In this document: positions 6,887 through 15,632 of the stretch, one piece after another
Numbering within the stretch: the stretch's first letter is position 1
Layout: every line of letters begins with the position of its first letter
Assembly (NCBI GenBank): GCA_027066365.1
Contig: JAMONV010000041.1
Coordinates: 1-38,396, forward strand
DNA: 38,396 nucleotides
DNA from: Flavobacteriales bacterium
GTDB lineage: Bacteria > Bacteroidota > Bacteroidia > Flavobacteriales > Flavobacteriaceae
Reading direction: 5' to 3'
Made by a program: the position numbers and the translations under genes
The notes under the pieces: model-generated
The model's input: only the letters and a program-made list of their open reading frames with translations
Database searches by the model: none
Told to the model about the DNA's origin: nothing

Positions 6887-7786
6887 TTCGGCTCCCGTTT
6901 TCCCGTCTTTGCTATTCAAATAACGAATAATTCCGTCGGCCAAACCTATGCTGGGCACATATATTTTTCGACCTCCCGACCATTTCATCGCGCGCGTGTA
7001 AATTTTTGCCGCAGGAACAATCACATCGGCACGATCGGGATTGAGCCCCAATTCCTTCACCCGTTGCTTGTATGACATGGATTTGAGCATCTTATACAAT
7101 GCTTTCAAATGCGCTTCGCTCAACGGACTGCCTTCGGCTTTGCCGGACATTTTATACAATTTATTGATATTTCCTCCAGAACCTATCAATAAAATTTCAT
7201 CCATATCCCCGGTTTGTTTTTTGACCCATTCTTCGGCACGCTTCCATTCGCCGGACGGAATGGTTTTTTTCAACGACCTAACCGTCCCCAATTTAAAAGA
7301 TTTCGAAGCCTTCTTGCGTCCTTTCTCCAAAACGGTAAATTCCGTGCTTCCGCCTCCCACATCCACAAACAAATAATTTTTATTCTCGCTGATCAAATCG
7401 TCCAAATTCGTATGCGCTATAAATTCCGCTTCACGCGCTCCGTCGATGATCTCGATTTTTATGCCGGTTTCGCGCTCAATTCTTTCTACCACTTCCCGTG
7501 CATTCTCGGCTTCGCGCATTGCTGATGTGGCCACAGCCAAATAAGCCTTCACGTCAAACACCTCCATTAAAAGCTTAAACGCCTCTATCGCCTTGATTAA
7601 TTTCCTTATTTTACGCTCCTTTATTTTTCCGTCCTTAAAAACATCCTCTCCAAGACGAACCGGTACCCGCACCAGTGTATTCTTTTTGATTTTGGTACGT
7701 TCGTTTCCGTCCTTTATCACATTGGCTATCAATAGCCTGATGGCATTGGAACCGATATCAATGGCCCCATATTTTTTGATTTTCAT
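6869..7786 (-). CDS. ppx: Ppx/GppA family phosphatase (short form)
   Basis: A 305-residue member of the exopolyphosphatase / guanosine pentaphosphate phosphatase family, within the ASKHA actin-like ATPase fold. The first phosphate loop is GAIDIGSNAIRLLIA (7-21); the second, FVDVGGGSTEF, lies near residue 142; ATSAMREAEN and IDGAREAEF are also family signatures. The protein holds only the catalytic core: the C-terminal HD-like region of the ~510-residue E. coli enzymes is absent, as is common in Bacteroidota. It likely hydrolyses polyphosphate or pppGpp; which one cannot be told from sequence. The start is 3 bases after the stop of the upstream peptidase gene, so the two form an operon. Confidence 0.88.
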   Translation of the reverse strand: MKIKKYGAIDIGSNAIRLLIANVIKDGNERTKIKKNTLVRVPVRLGEDVFKDGKIKERKIRKLIKAIEAFKLLMEVFDVKAYLAVATSAMREAENAREVVERIERETGIKIEIIDGAREAEFIAHTNLDDLISENKNYLFVDVGGGSTEFTVLEKGRKKASKSFKLGTVRSLKKTIPSGEWKRAEEWVKKQTGDMDEILLIGSGGNINKLYKMSGKAEGSPLSEAHLKALYKMLKSMSYKQRVKELGLNPDRADVIVPAAKIYTRAMKWSGGRKIYVPSIGLADGIIRYLNSKDGKTGAESTPTS

Positions 7787-7789
7787 CCC

Positions 7790-9472
7790 CTATTGATTTA
7801 ATCCCAACACTTCAAGCCCTTGTTTAAATCGAATATCCACGGGAATTCCCGCATTATTTACCCGTTCCAAATCGGCTTGCAATTGCGCATCCGTTTTTCC
7901 GTATTGATCCACCAATTGCTTAACGCCTTCATAATCGCCGTTGCCTTGCAAAGTCAAAATTAAACGGGACAAATCGTTTATAGCCGCTTCCATTTTATCG
8001 TAATGAACGGTATAGGTGCCGTCGGAATTACGCGAAAAAGCACCCTTTTCCTTAAAATAATTAAACCGAATCAAATTGGCCAAGCCGTGCGCTTCGTGTG
8101 CGCCGAAACGAATACTTCGGAATATACTCGCCATAAAGGTCGTCATATAATCCTTGATATCGCCTTCCAAAACATTCCTTTTCAACAATTCCGTAACCAT
8201 AAACAATCCCAAAATATCGGCTTTACCTTCTTCAATAGCACTATAATGTTCCTTCAACGCCGTTCTCACCGGTCCTCTTCCGTTAATCGTATTTTTGATT
8301 CCCAACCCGTGTGCCACCTCATGAAACATCGTATTGGTGAAAAATGCATCGAACCGGATATGATCTCTTTGTTTAGAATCGATTAACAAACGGGAGATAG
8401 GCACCAAAATTTTCTCGAATTTGGCTTGCATCACGTTTTTCAACTGCAATCGACGAGAACCGTAATGCAATTGAACATATTCGTCATTGGGCAAATTAAT
8501 GGCAATGGTCTTGCCTCCCGTATTGGCCTCACCGGCATAATAAATGGCATCATATGCATTCAAATCGGAACGAGCTCCCGGTTTCTCACGCTTGTATTTA
8601 TCCGGAACCGGCAATGCCGATTGCAATGCGGGCAAATAACTCAAATATTTTTTCAAGCGCTCGCTCCATTCCAAATCCTTCACCAAAACATAAGCTTCAT
8701 GAGCCGCTTTATAACCGAATAATTTATCTTCATAAGTTTCGACAGGACCGATAACGATATCCAAATGATTGTCCTTCATTTGCATCCACTTGATATCACT
8801 CTGGCGATACTCATCGGATAAAATCGCCGTAGCCCGCGAAACCAAATATTGAAACAAGCCCGGCGTCTCCACCAAATCCGCCGCCTCCAACAACAACTCC
8901 GATACCTTATCATTATAATACCGAAACGCATCGCGATAAGGAACCGTTATTAATTTTCCCGCACTGTCGCGCCTGATTAACGTATATAAATCCGCCTTGT
9001 CCTTCAACGGTGCCTTTTCAAATTCTTCCTTGGTCATATCGTGCGGATAAAAATTAGCACCCAAAGGCTTGGGTCCGAAGCCCGCAACAAAAGGCTTGTC
9101 CTCGTCCATCCTGTCCCACGGACCGTAATTCATCTCGGCATAAATCCTTGCATATGGCGATTGGATGCGCTGCATCAATTCATTCCGGTCACCGTAACTT
9201 TCCAACCAAAATATACTGTCCATATATTGCGCCGCCTTGATTAGCAAAGGAATCATTTGCTTTTCCTTGGCGCTCAACTTCGACAAATCGGTTTTCAATT
9301 CAAACTCCGCAAAAGCTTCTATTTTTTTCTTCACCGGATCTTCCGCCGGTTTTTCCGTTTTTTTCATATCACCCGATCCTGTATACTCCGAATTCCCTTC
9401 CTCTGAAGAACCGGAACCGCATGACCAAATCAACGGTAATAACAAAAAAAACGTAATCTTGAATCTTTTCAT
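7790..9472 (-). CDS. M49-like (dipeptidyl-peptidase III-type) zinc peptidase lipoprotein
   Basis: A 560-residue lipoprotein (hydrophobic start, LIWSC, Cys18) with an acidic linker after the Cys. The probable zinc site is HEVAH at residues 384-388, followed 26 residues later by EEGKAD (414-419), whose Glu should be the third ligand. This spacing and the EExxAD context fit the M49 dipeptidyl-peptidase III family. The canonical M49 motif is the hexapeptide HExxGH, whereas this protein has the pentapeptide HExxH. Expected role: trimming dipeptides from short peptides at the cell envelope. It is the first gene of a two-gene unit with the Ppx/GppA homologue. M49 membership is an inference from the motif context, not from an alignment. 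Confidence 0.8.
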   Translation of the reverse strand: MKRFKITFFLLLPLIWSCGSGSSEEGNSEYTGSGDMKKTEKPAEDPVKKKIEAFAEFELKTDLSKLSAKEKQMIPLLIKAAQYMDSIFWLESYGDRNELMQRIQSPYARIYAEMNYGPWDRMDEDKPFVAGFGPKPLGANFYPHDMTKEEFEKAPLKDKADLYTLIRRDSAGKLITVPYRDAFRYYNDKVSELLLEAADLVETPGLFQYLVSRATAILSDEYRQSDIKWMQMKDNHLDIVIGPVETYEDKLFGYKAAHEAYVLVKDLEWSERLKKYLSYLPALQSALPVPDKYKREKPGARSDLNAYDAIYYAGEANTGGKTIAINLPNDEYVQLHYGSRRLQLKNVMQAKFEKILVPISRLLIDSKQRDHIRFDAFFTNTMFHEVAHGLGIKNTINGRGPVRTALKEHYSAIEEGKADILGLFMVTELLKRNVLEGDIKDYMTTFMASIFRSIRFGAHEAHGLANLIRFNYFKEKGAFSRNSDGTYTVHYDKMEAAINDLSRLILTLQGNGDYEGVKQLVDQYGKTDAQLQADLERVNNAGIPVDIRFKQGLEVLGLNQ

Positions 9473-9573
9473 GATTTTTTTGACTGCAATTTAAAGAATA
9501 TTTCCATATCTTCACCCCCGTTAATAAATCTATCTCATTGAAAATTAATTTATTAAAGAAAACTAAATAAAAT

Positions 9574-9604
9574 TTTGTTTTTTCCAAAATTTTTTTTACC
9601 TTTA
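9574..9604 (+). promoter_or_regulatory. Bacteroidota-type promoter (TTTG-N19-TACCTTTA)
   Basis: TTTG (9574-9577), a 19-base spacer, then TACCTTTA (9597-9604), one base off the TAnnTTTG consensus. It lies 37 bases upstream of the small membrane protein gene in an otherwise A/T-only stretch between divergent genes. Confidence 0.6.
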
Positions 9605-9641
9605 CTACATTAAAAAGTCATAAAAATATAATTTACTTTTA

Positions 9642-9890
9642 ATGATTTATAATCAATCGGAAAATAATAACCAAAAAAAATACGAAATCCTAACCAGGAT
9701 ATTCATGTTCATTTTCTTCTTTACATTTTTTTCCCTGTTATTCTTATACTTTAAACATACCAACTTTTTAACAGACAGTAAAGGTTTTGATTATATTATA
9801 TTTGGTTTAATAGCCGCTTCGGTTACCCTGCTTTTACCCCTTGTCAGAAAAATCATGCGAAAAATTATCGAACGCGAATTGGGCGAATAG
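9642..9890 (+). CDS. small two-helix membrane protein, unknown
   Basis: An 82-residue protein with a polar N-terminus (about 15 residues with many Asn and Lys), a very Phe-rich first membrane helix (about 19-38), a short loop, a second helix (about 50-67) and a basic tail (RKIMRKIIERELGE). I do not recognise a family. It has its own convincing promoter and ends 56 bases before kdsD, which has its own -7 box, so it may be a single-gene unit. Positively charged ends and two helices suggest an inner-membrane protein with both termini in the cytoplasm. Its AT-rich codon use differs from the C-rich genes just downstream. Confidence 0.7.
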   Translation: MIYNQSENNNQKKYEILTRIFMFIFFFTFFSLLFLYFKHTNFLTDSKGFDYIIFGLIAASVTLLLPLVRKIMRKIIERELGE

Positions 9891-9934
9891 CAAAATATGC
9901 TTCCTTGTTGCACGATAATTGCTTATTTTTGGCT

Positions 9935-9942
9935 TAAATTTG
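9935..9942 (+). promoter_or_regulatory. -7 box (TAAATTTG) directly before kdsD
   Basis: A perfect TAnnTTTG match ending 4 bases before the kdsD ATG at 9947. Transcription from it would start at or within a few bases of the start codon, giving an almost leaderless mRNA. A -33 element is not obvious (TTG at 9908-9910 is 24 bases away). Confidence 0.45.
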
Positions 9943-9946
9943 CGAC

Positions 9947-10915
9947 ATGCTTTCGAAAAACAAAACCCTGAATGCCGCCCGGCAAACCCTTCGCACCGAA
10001 GCGGAAGCATTGCTGTCCATGAGCGAACAACTGAACGAAAACTTCGAATTAGTGGTTCGCTTAATTCTCAACAACTCCGGAAGATTGATTATTTCCGGAA
10101 TTGGCAAAAGCGCCAATGTAGCCGTCAAAATCGTAGCCACGCTTAACAGTACGGGAACACCGGCCGTATTTATGCACGCCGCCGACGCAACCCACGGCGA
10201 TTTGGGCATCGTGCAAGAAAACGACATCGTTATGATTCTCTCCAAAAGCGGAAACACTCCCGAAATCAAACTTTTGGCTACGCTGGTCAAAGACCTCGAC
10301 GTCCCGCTCATTGCCATCACGACAAACCCGGATTCCACCTTGGCCAAGCTCGCCGACTACATACTAATTACCCCCGTGGAAAAAGAAGCCGACCCGTTTA
10401 ATCTGGTGCCCACCGTAAGCACTACACTCCAAATGGCACTGGGCGACGCTATTGCCATAGCCATACTCGAACAAAGACGATTCACCCAAAACGATTTCGC
10501 CAAAAATCACCCCGGCGGAACCATCGGCAAACAGCTACTCCTCAAAGTGAAAGACATTGCCGACCGAAACCTTAAACCTGCCGTCCGGCCCGATACGCCA
10601 CTCAAAGAAATCATCGCCGAAATCACCGCCAAACGCGTTGGCGCCACCGCCGTTTTAAACGGACCGCAACTGACCGGAATCATCACCGACGGCGACATCC
10701 GCCGAATGCTCCAAAAAACCGACCGAATCGGCGGTATCGTTGCCGCCGACATCATGACCCGAAACCCCAAAACAGTCAAAGAAAACGTCTTGGCGGCCGA
10801 AGCACTTAAAATCATGAAAAAAAACAACATCAATCAACTAATCGTCCTTAATGACCAAAACCAATATACCGGCATCATTCACCTGCACGAAATCCTTAAA
10901 GAAGGCATCCTATGA
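9947..10915 (+). CDS. kdsD: D-arabinose-5-phosphate isomerase (KpsF/GutQ/KdsD family)
   Basis: A 322-residue enzyme that interconverts ribulose-5-phosphate and arabinose-5-phosphate, the first committed step towards Kdo of LPS. An N-terminal SIS domain spans about 35-185, with GIGKS (51-55), HAADATHGDLG (77-87), SKSGNTPE (99-106) and the HPGG motif (188-191); His83 and His188 fit the conserved active-site histidines. Two CBS domains follow (about 205-320). The length matches E. coli KdsD (328). The stop codon overlaps the tatC start as ATGA. A KdsD start suggests the operon is geared to LPS production, consistent with lptB two genes on. Confidence 0.95.
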   Translation: MLSKNKTLNAARQTLRTEAEALLSMSEQLNENFELVVRLILNNSGRLIISGIGKSANVAVKIVATLNSTGTPAVFMHAADATHGDLGIVQENDIVMILSKSGNTPEIKLLATLVKDLDVPLIAITTNPDSTLAKLADYILITPVEKEADPFNLVPTVSTTLQMALGDAIAIAILEQRRFTQNDFAKNHPGGTIGKQLLLKVKDIADRNLKPAVRPDTPLKEIIAEITAKRVGATAVLNGPQLTGIITDGDIRRMLQKTDRIGGIVAADIMTRNPKTVKENVLAAEALKIMKKNNINQLIVLNDQNQYTGIIHLHEILKEGIL

Positions 10916-11715
10916 ACGAGACTTTCAAGGAAATGAGCCTGCTCGATCATCTTCATGATTTGCGCAAATTTATTCAACGATCCTTTATGGCCATACTTCT
11001 TGGCGGAATCGTTGTTTTCAGCGCCCGCTCCCTCGTATTCGACCGTATCTTATTCGCTCCAATCGACCCGCAATTCGTCTCCTACAAATATTTCTGTAAA
11101 TTTTTCGGCATTTTCTGTAATACCGATATCCCCATTCAACTCATCTCACGGCAATTACAAGGGCAATTCTCCGTTCACATTTGGACTTCCGTTTATCTGG
11201 GTATCGTAATCGCATTTCCTTATATTATATATGAATTCTGGAAATTCATTTCCCCGGGATTATACGAAAATGAAAAAAAAACCGGCAAACGATTTGTTTT
11301 CATCACCACCTTTTTGTTCTTTACGGGCGTTTTGTTCGGCTACTATGTCATCACACCGCTTGTCGTTCAATTTCTGACCAATTATTCCATCAGCGATAAA
11401 GTCAGTAATTTTGTCGATATCAAATCCTATATTACGAATGTCCGCACTACGATTTTAGCCGTCGGAGTGGTATTTGAATTGCCCGTGATTATTTATTTTA
11501 TGGCCAAATTGGGATTAATAACCTCCCGGTTTATGAAAGAAAACCGAAAATATGCCGTCGTAATTATTTTAACCGTTTCAGCCGTCATCACCCCGCCCGA
11601 CGTTTTCAGCCAAATTATGGTGAGTATTCCCTTAATCATTTTATACGAAATTAGCATTTATATCACTCGAATGATAGAAAAGAAACAACCGCAACACTTA
11701 AAACCCCAAGAATGA
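10912..11715 (+). CDS. tatC: Sec-independent protein translocase subunit TatC
   Basis: A 267-residue polytopic inner-membrane protein, the twin-arginine signal-peptide receptor of the Tat translocase. The N-terminal cytoplasmic motif [11 protein letters not shown] is the TatC equivalent of HL.ELR. The cytoplasmic-loop signature is [14 protein letters not shown] (about 102-118), and the late segment VSAVITPPD is also typical. Six membrane helices can be placed. The first periplasmic loop (about 50-90, with two Cys) is longer than in E. coli, a feature common in Bacteroidota TatC. It overlaps kdsD and lptB by ATGA at both ends. No tatA/tatB gene is in the window. Confidence 0.96.
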   Translation: MNETFKEMSLLDHLHDLRKFIQRSFMAILLGGIVVFSARSLVFDRILFAPIDPQFVSYKYFCKFFGIFCNTDIPIQLISRQLQGQFSVHIWTSVYLGIVIAFPYIIYEFWKFISPGLYENEKKTGKRFVFITTFLFFTGVLFGYYVITPLVVQFLTNYSISDKVSNFVDIKSYITNVRTTILAVGVVFELPVIIYFMAKLGLITSRFMKENRKYAVVIILTVSAVITPPDVFSQIMVSIPLIILYEISIYITRMIEKKQPQHLKPQE

Positions 11716-12446
11716 AATTACGTGCAGAAAACCTACACAAACGCTACGGAAACAAAGAAGTGGTTAACGGCGTCAGCCTCGAAGTAAACCAAGGCGAAAT
11801 CATCGGATTGCTGGGCCCCAACGGCGCCGGAAAAACCACCACTTTTTACATGATCGTAGGGCTCATCAAACCCAACGAAGGACATATTTATCTCGACAAT
11901 ACCGAAATCACTTTCCTTCCCATGCACAAACGAGCCCAAATGGGCATTGCCTACCTGGCACAAGAAAATTCGGTGTTTAGAAATTTGAGTGTCGAAAAAA
12001 ACATCATGTCGATCCTGGAAATTAACGAACCCGACAAACAAAAACGAAAAGAACGACTGGAAGAACTACTCGTCGAGTTCGGATTGGCCGAAAAACGAAA
12101 AAGACTCGGCAAACTCCTATCGGGCGGTGAACGACGTAGAACGGAAATCGCTCGCGCACTTGCCACCAATCCGAAATTTATCTTACTGGACGAACCCTTC
12201 GCCGGCGTCGACCCTATTGCCGTGGAAGATATCCAACGCATCGTATCCCAACTGAAAACCAAAAATATCGGCATTCTGATCACCGATCATAACGTGCAAG
12301 AAACCCTCGCGATCACCGATAAAACCTATCTCATGTACGAAGGAAAAATCCTCAAACACGGCACGCCGCACGAATTGGCTAACGACGAGTTGGTTCGAAA
12401 AGTTTATCTCGGCCAAAATTTCGAATTACGCACCAAAAACATCTGA
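11712..12446 (+). CDS. lptB: LPS export ABC transporter ATP-binding protein LptB
   Basis: A 244-residue ABC ATPase. Walker A GPNGAGKT (35-42), Q-loop near YLAQENSVF (81-89), signature LSGGE followed by [10 protein letters not shown] (136-150), Walker [14 protein letters not shown] (156-168), and the switch His in [22 protein letters not shown] and the FAGVDPI context are characteristic of LptB, the motor that drives lipopolysaccharide from the inner membrane through the Lpt bridge with LptFG. It is coupled by ATGA to tatC, and era follows after 5 bases. Its place two genes after kdsD supports the LPS assignment. Confidence 0.95.
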   Translation: MKLRAENLHKRYGNKEVVNGVSLEVNQGEIIGLLGPNGAGKTTTFYMIVGLIKPNEGHIYLDNTEITFLPMHKRAQMGIAYLAQENSVFRNLSVEKNIMSILEINEPDKQKRKERLEELLVEFGLAEKRKRLGKLLSGGERRRTEIARALATNPKFILLDEPFAGVDPIAVEDIQRIVSQLKTKNIGILITDHNVQETLAITDKTYLMYEGKILKHGTPHELANDELVRKVYLGQNFELRTKNI

Positions 12447-12451
12447 AAAAC

Positions 12452-13345
12452 ATGAAAAACAATCAGCCGCATAAAGCCGGATTCATCAATATCATCGGAA
12501 ATCCCAATACCGGTAAATCCACTTTCCTCAATTCCATGCTCAATTATCAACTCGCCATCACCACACCCAAAGCCCAAACCACCCGACACCGAATCCTGGG
12601 GATCCTCAACGGCGAAAATTATCAAATCGTTTTCTCCGACACCCCCGGCATCATCAATCCCGCCTACGAAATGCAAACACTCATGCTTAATAATGTCAAG
12701 GAAGCTCTGGAAGACGCCGATATTTTACTCTATATGACCCAACCCGGCGATAAAAAACCCAAAAATCCCGAATTATTCGAACAACTACGCAAAACCCCCG
12801 TCCCCACAGCCGTTTTAATCAACAAAATCGACATTAGCAACCAAAATTCCGTCGAACAAGCCGTCGGTTATTGGAAAACAATCCTTCCCCAAGCAAAAAT
12901 TCTCCCCATCTCGGCTTTGCTCGGATTCGGACTCGACCAAGTCAAAAAATTCATCCTCGATAACCTGCCGGAAGCACCACCCTATTTCGACAAAGACCAA
13001 CTCACCGACCGCCCCGAACGTTTTCTGGTCAGTGAAAAAATCCGCGAAAAAATCCTGCTTTTCTACAAAAAAGAAATTCCCTATGCCGTGGAAGTGGTCG
13101 TGGACAGTTTCAAGGAAACGGACGATAAAATCCACATCAATGCCACCATATATGTTGAACGCGATACCCAAAAAGGCATCCTCATCGGACACAAAGGCGA
13201 AGCCATCAAACGAACCGGCATGGCCGCACGAAAAGACTTGGAAGCATTATTCGGAAAAAAAATACGCTTGGACCTATTCGTTAAAGTCAGAAAAAATTGG
13301 CGCAAAAGCGACCTTTGGCTCAAAAATTTCGGTTATAAACAATAA
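12452..13345 (+). CDS. era: GTPase Era
   Basis: A 297-residue GTPase for 16S rRNA maturation and 30S assembly. G1 loop GNPNTGKS (16-23; Thr where most Era proteins have Val), G3 DTPG (63-66), G4 NKID (124-127), G5 near ISALLG. The C-terminal KH domain (about 205-297) carries GHKGEAIKR and ends with DLWLKNFGY, the typical Era tail that contacts the 3' end of 16S rRNA. Five bases separate it from lptB, so it is the last gene of the kdsD-tatC-lptB-era unit. The following 86-base gap carries a new -7 box. Confidence 0.96.
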   Translation: MKNNQPHKAGFINIIGNPNTGKSTFLNSMLNYQLAITTPKAQTTRHRILGILNGENYQIVFSDTPGIINPAYEMQTLMLNNVKEALEDADILLYMTQPGDKKPKNPELFEQLRKTPVPTAVLINKIDISNQNSVEQAVGYWKTILPQAKILPISALLGFGLDQVKKFILDNLPEAPPYFDKDQLTDRPERFLVSEKIREKILLFYKKEIPYAVEVVVDSFKETDDKIHINATIYVERDTQKGILIGHKGEAIKRTGMAARKDLEALFGKKIRLDLFVKVRKNWRKSDLWLKNFGYKQ

Positions 13346-13405
13346 AAATATTTCGCCCGGGAAAAATACACCCCTGGCTTAACCGACTCGATCGGATAAT
13401 ATCCT

Positions 13406-13413
13406 TATCTTTG
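13406..13413 (+). promoter_or_regulatory. -7 box (TATCTTTG) for ychF-anmK
   Basis: A perfect TAnnTTTG match 18 bases before the ychF start codon, in the only sizeable gap of the 9.9-15.6 kb gene run. No clear -33 TTTG is present. Confidence 0.6.
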
Positions 13414-13431
13414 CCAAAATAATCCGTTTAC

Positions 13432-14529
13432 ATGAAAGCCGGAATCGTAGGACTGCCCAACGTGGGAAAATCAACCGTTTTCAATTGCCTCTCCGACGCC
13501 AAAGCTCAATCGGCCAATTACCCTTTCTGCACCATTGAACCCAACATCGGAATGGTCAACGTCCCGGACCCACGCCTGGAAAAACTCGCCGAATTGGTGA
13601 ATCCCCGGCGCGTCGTTCCCGCCACCGTTGAAATCGTAGACATCGCGGGATTGGTAAAAGGCGCTAGCAAAGGCGAAGGATTAGGCAATAAATTTTTAGC
13701 CAATATTCGCGAAACCGACGCCATTTTGCACGTACTACGCTGCTTCGACAACGAAAACATCACCCATAACATGGGCAATGTCGATCCTATCCGCGACAAG
13801 GAAATCATCGACACCGAATTACAACTCAAAGATTTGGAAACCATCGAAAAACGCATCGAACGCATAGCCAAACAAGCCAAAGCCGGAGGAAAAGAAGCCA
13901 AAGAAGAATTGGAAATCCTTCAATATCTCAAACAACAATTGGAAAAAGGCATCTCCATACGCCACATGAATTTGGAGCCCGAAAAATTCGACAAATACAT
14001 CAAAACCTTAAAACCGCTCACCGCCAAACCGGTCTTATATGTCTGCAACGTAGATGAAAAAAGCCTGCGCCAAGGCGGCAATGATTATACACAACAAGTG
14101 AAGATTATGGCGCAAAAAGAAGGCGCCGAAGTTCTGATTTTGGATGCCAAAACCGAAGCCGACATCATGGAATTGGAAACCTATGAAGAACGACAAATGT
14201 TTTTGGACGACTTGGGGCTAGACGAACCCGGCATCAATAAACTCATCCGAAAAGCATACAAATTGCTGAATTTACAAACTTTCTTCACTGCAGGCGAAAA
14301 AGAAGTGAGGGCTTGGACCATCCCCATAGGCGCTACCGCACCGCAAGCCGCCGGCGTCATCCACAGCGATTTCGAAAAAGGATTCATCCGCGCCGAAGTC
14401 ATTTCCTATGACGACTATATACGTTACGGCTCCGAAGCCAAAGTACGCGAAGCCGGACGCTTGCGAATCGAAGGAAAGGATTATAAAGTGCAAGACGGCG
14501 ACATAATGCATTTCAGATTTAATGTATAG
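13432..14529 (+). CDS. ychF: redox-regulated ATPase YchF (Obg-like)
   Basis: A 365-residue P-loop protein of the Obg/YchF group, which associates with ribosomes. The P-loop GLPNVGKS is at residues 7-14 and switch II DIAGLVKGASKGEGLGN starts at 70. The fourth nucleotide motif is NVDE instead of NKxD, as in YchF/OLA1 proteins that prefer ATP. A central coiled-coil insertion (about 120-165) and a C-terminal TGS domain (about 280-363, ending RIEGKDYKVQDGDIMHFRFNV) complete the family architecture. The length is typical. anmK starts 5 bases after the stop codon. Confidence 0.97.
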   Translation: MKAGIVGLPNVGKSTVFNCLSDAKAQSANYPFCTIEPNIGMVNVPDPRLEKLAELVNPRRVVPATVEIVDIAGLVKGASKGEGLGNKFLANIRETDAILHVLRCFDNENITHNMGNVDPIRDKEIIDTELQLKDLETIEKRIERIAKQAKAGGKEAKEELEILQYLKQQLEKGISIRHMNLEPEKFDKYIKTLKPLTAKPVLYVCNVDEKSLRQGGNDYTQQVKIMAQKEGAEVLILDAKTEADIMELETYEERQMFLDDLGLDEPGINKLIRKAYKLLNLQTFFTAGEKEVRAWTIPIGATAPQAAGVIHSDFEKGFIRAEVISYDDYIRYGSEAKVREAGRLRIEGKDYKVQDGDIMHFRFNV

Positions 14530-14534
14530 CAGTT

Positions 14535-15626
14535 ATGAAAATAAAAACACCGTCCGGTTCCGAATATCCCGAATATCTGACAGTGCTTGGAATCATGAGC
14601 GGAACTTCCCTCGACGGCCTCGATATGGCTTATGTCCGCTTCAAATCCATCGAACCGGAACAATATGAAATAGTGCACGCCGAAACCCTTCCATACCCCG
14701 CCGAATGGGAAAATAAACTCCGCAATGCCTACCATTACACCGGCCAACAACTGGCACATCTCCATGCGGAATACGGCATCTACCTGAGCAAACAAATCTT
14801 GTCTTTTCTGAACAAAAACCGATTAACCGCACCCGACCTAATCGCTTCACACGGTCAAACCGTTTTCCACGAACCGGATAAACATTACACACTCCAAATC
14901 GGAAGCGGCGCACACATTGCCGCCAACACACAAATCACTACCGTCAGCGATTTCAGAACCCAGGACGTGGCACTGGGCGGACAAGGAGCGCCCTTGGTTC
15001 CCATAGGCGATAAAATCCTCTTTTCGGATTACGAATATTGCCTGAATATCGGCGGTTTTGCCAATATCTCCTTCGATGACGAACTAGGAAACCGAATCGC
15101 ATTCGATACGGGACCTGCCAATATCGTCCTGAATTATTTGGCCAGAAAAAAAGGATTTTCCCATGACCCGGATGGCGAGTTGGCCCGAAGCGGAAAACTT
15201 ATCCGTTCGCTATTGAACAAACTCAACAACTTGCCTTATTTCCATGAAACCAAACCCAAATCTCTAGGTTGGGAATTCGTGGAAAGTCAAATCATACCCC
15301 TACTCGAAGAAACAAAACACGACATAACGGACCTGCTCCATACGTTTACGGTGCATATTGCCATGCAAATCGGAAAAAAAATCACTCGGAAAGGTCGTAT
15401 CCTCATCACCGGCGGCGGCGCTTATAACCGCTTTTTGGTCGAACAAATCGAAAACTACGGCGGCGTACCAATCATTATTCCGGACAAAATATTGATCGAC
15501 TTTAAAGAAGCATTGATTTTTGCCTTACTGGGGTTGCTTCGCTTTCAAAACAAAATCAATGTGCTCAAAACAGTAACCGGTGCCCGAAAAGATCATAGCA
15601 CCGGAATTATTCACTACGCTCCGTAA
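14535..15626 (+). CDS. anmK: anhydro-N-acetylmuramic acid kinase
   Basis: A 363-residue sugar kinase of the ASKHA fold that opens and phosphorylates 1,6-anhydro-MurNAc during cell-wall recycling. The family's signature MSGTSLDGLD is at residues 21-30. SHGQTVFHEP, the catalytic-site region RTQDVALGGQGAPLVP, NIGGFANIS and TGPANIVLNY follow in the expected order, and ITGGGAYNR is near the C-terminus. The N-terminal ~14 residues before the first strand look slightly extended; there is no internal Met until residue 21, which is already inside the signature, so ATG 14535 stands. It is co-transcribed with ychF, with no obvious functional link. Confidence 0.96.
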   Translation: MKIKTPSGSEYPEYLTVLGIMSGTSLDGLDMAYVRFKSIEPEQYEIVHAETLPYPAEWENKLRNAYHYTGQQLAHLHAEYGIYLSKQILSFLNKNRLTAPDLIASHGQTVFHEPDKHYTLQIGSGAHIAANTQITTVSDFRTQDVALGGQGAPLVPIGDKILFSDYEYCLNIGGFANISFDDELGNRIAFDTGPANIVLNYLARKKGFSHDPDGELARSGKLIRSLLNKLNNLPYFHETKPKSLGWEFVESQIIPLLEETKHDITDLLHTFTVHIAMQIGKKITRKGRILITGGGAYNRFLVEQIENYGGVPIIIPDKILIDFKEALIFALLGLLRFQNKINVLKTVTGARKDHSTGIIHYAP

Positions 15627-15632
15627 AAAAAA

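Noticed and set aside
8003-8386. 127-residue + strand open frame within the peptidase gene
   Set aside because: Antisense to the HEVAH...EEGKAD region of the peptidase; no recognisable features.
12815-13192. 125-residue minus-strand frame opposite era
   Set aside because: Acidic, Phe/Asp-rich shadow of Era codons.
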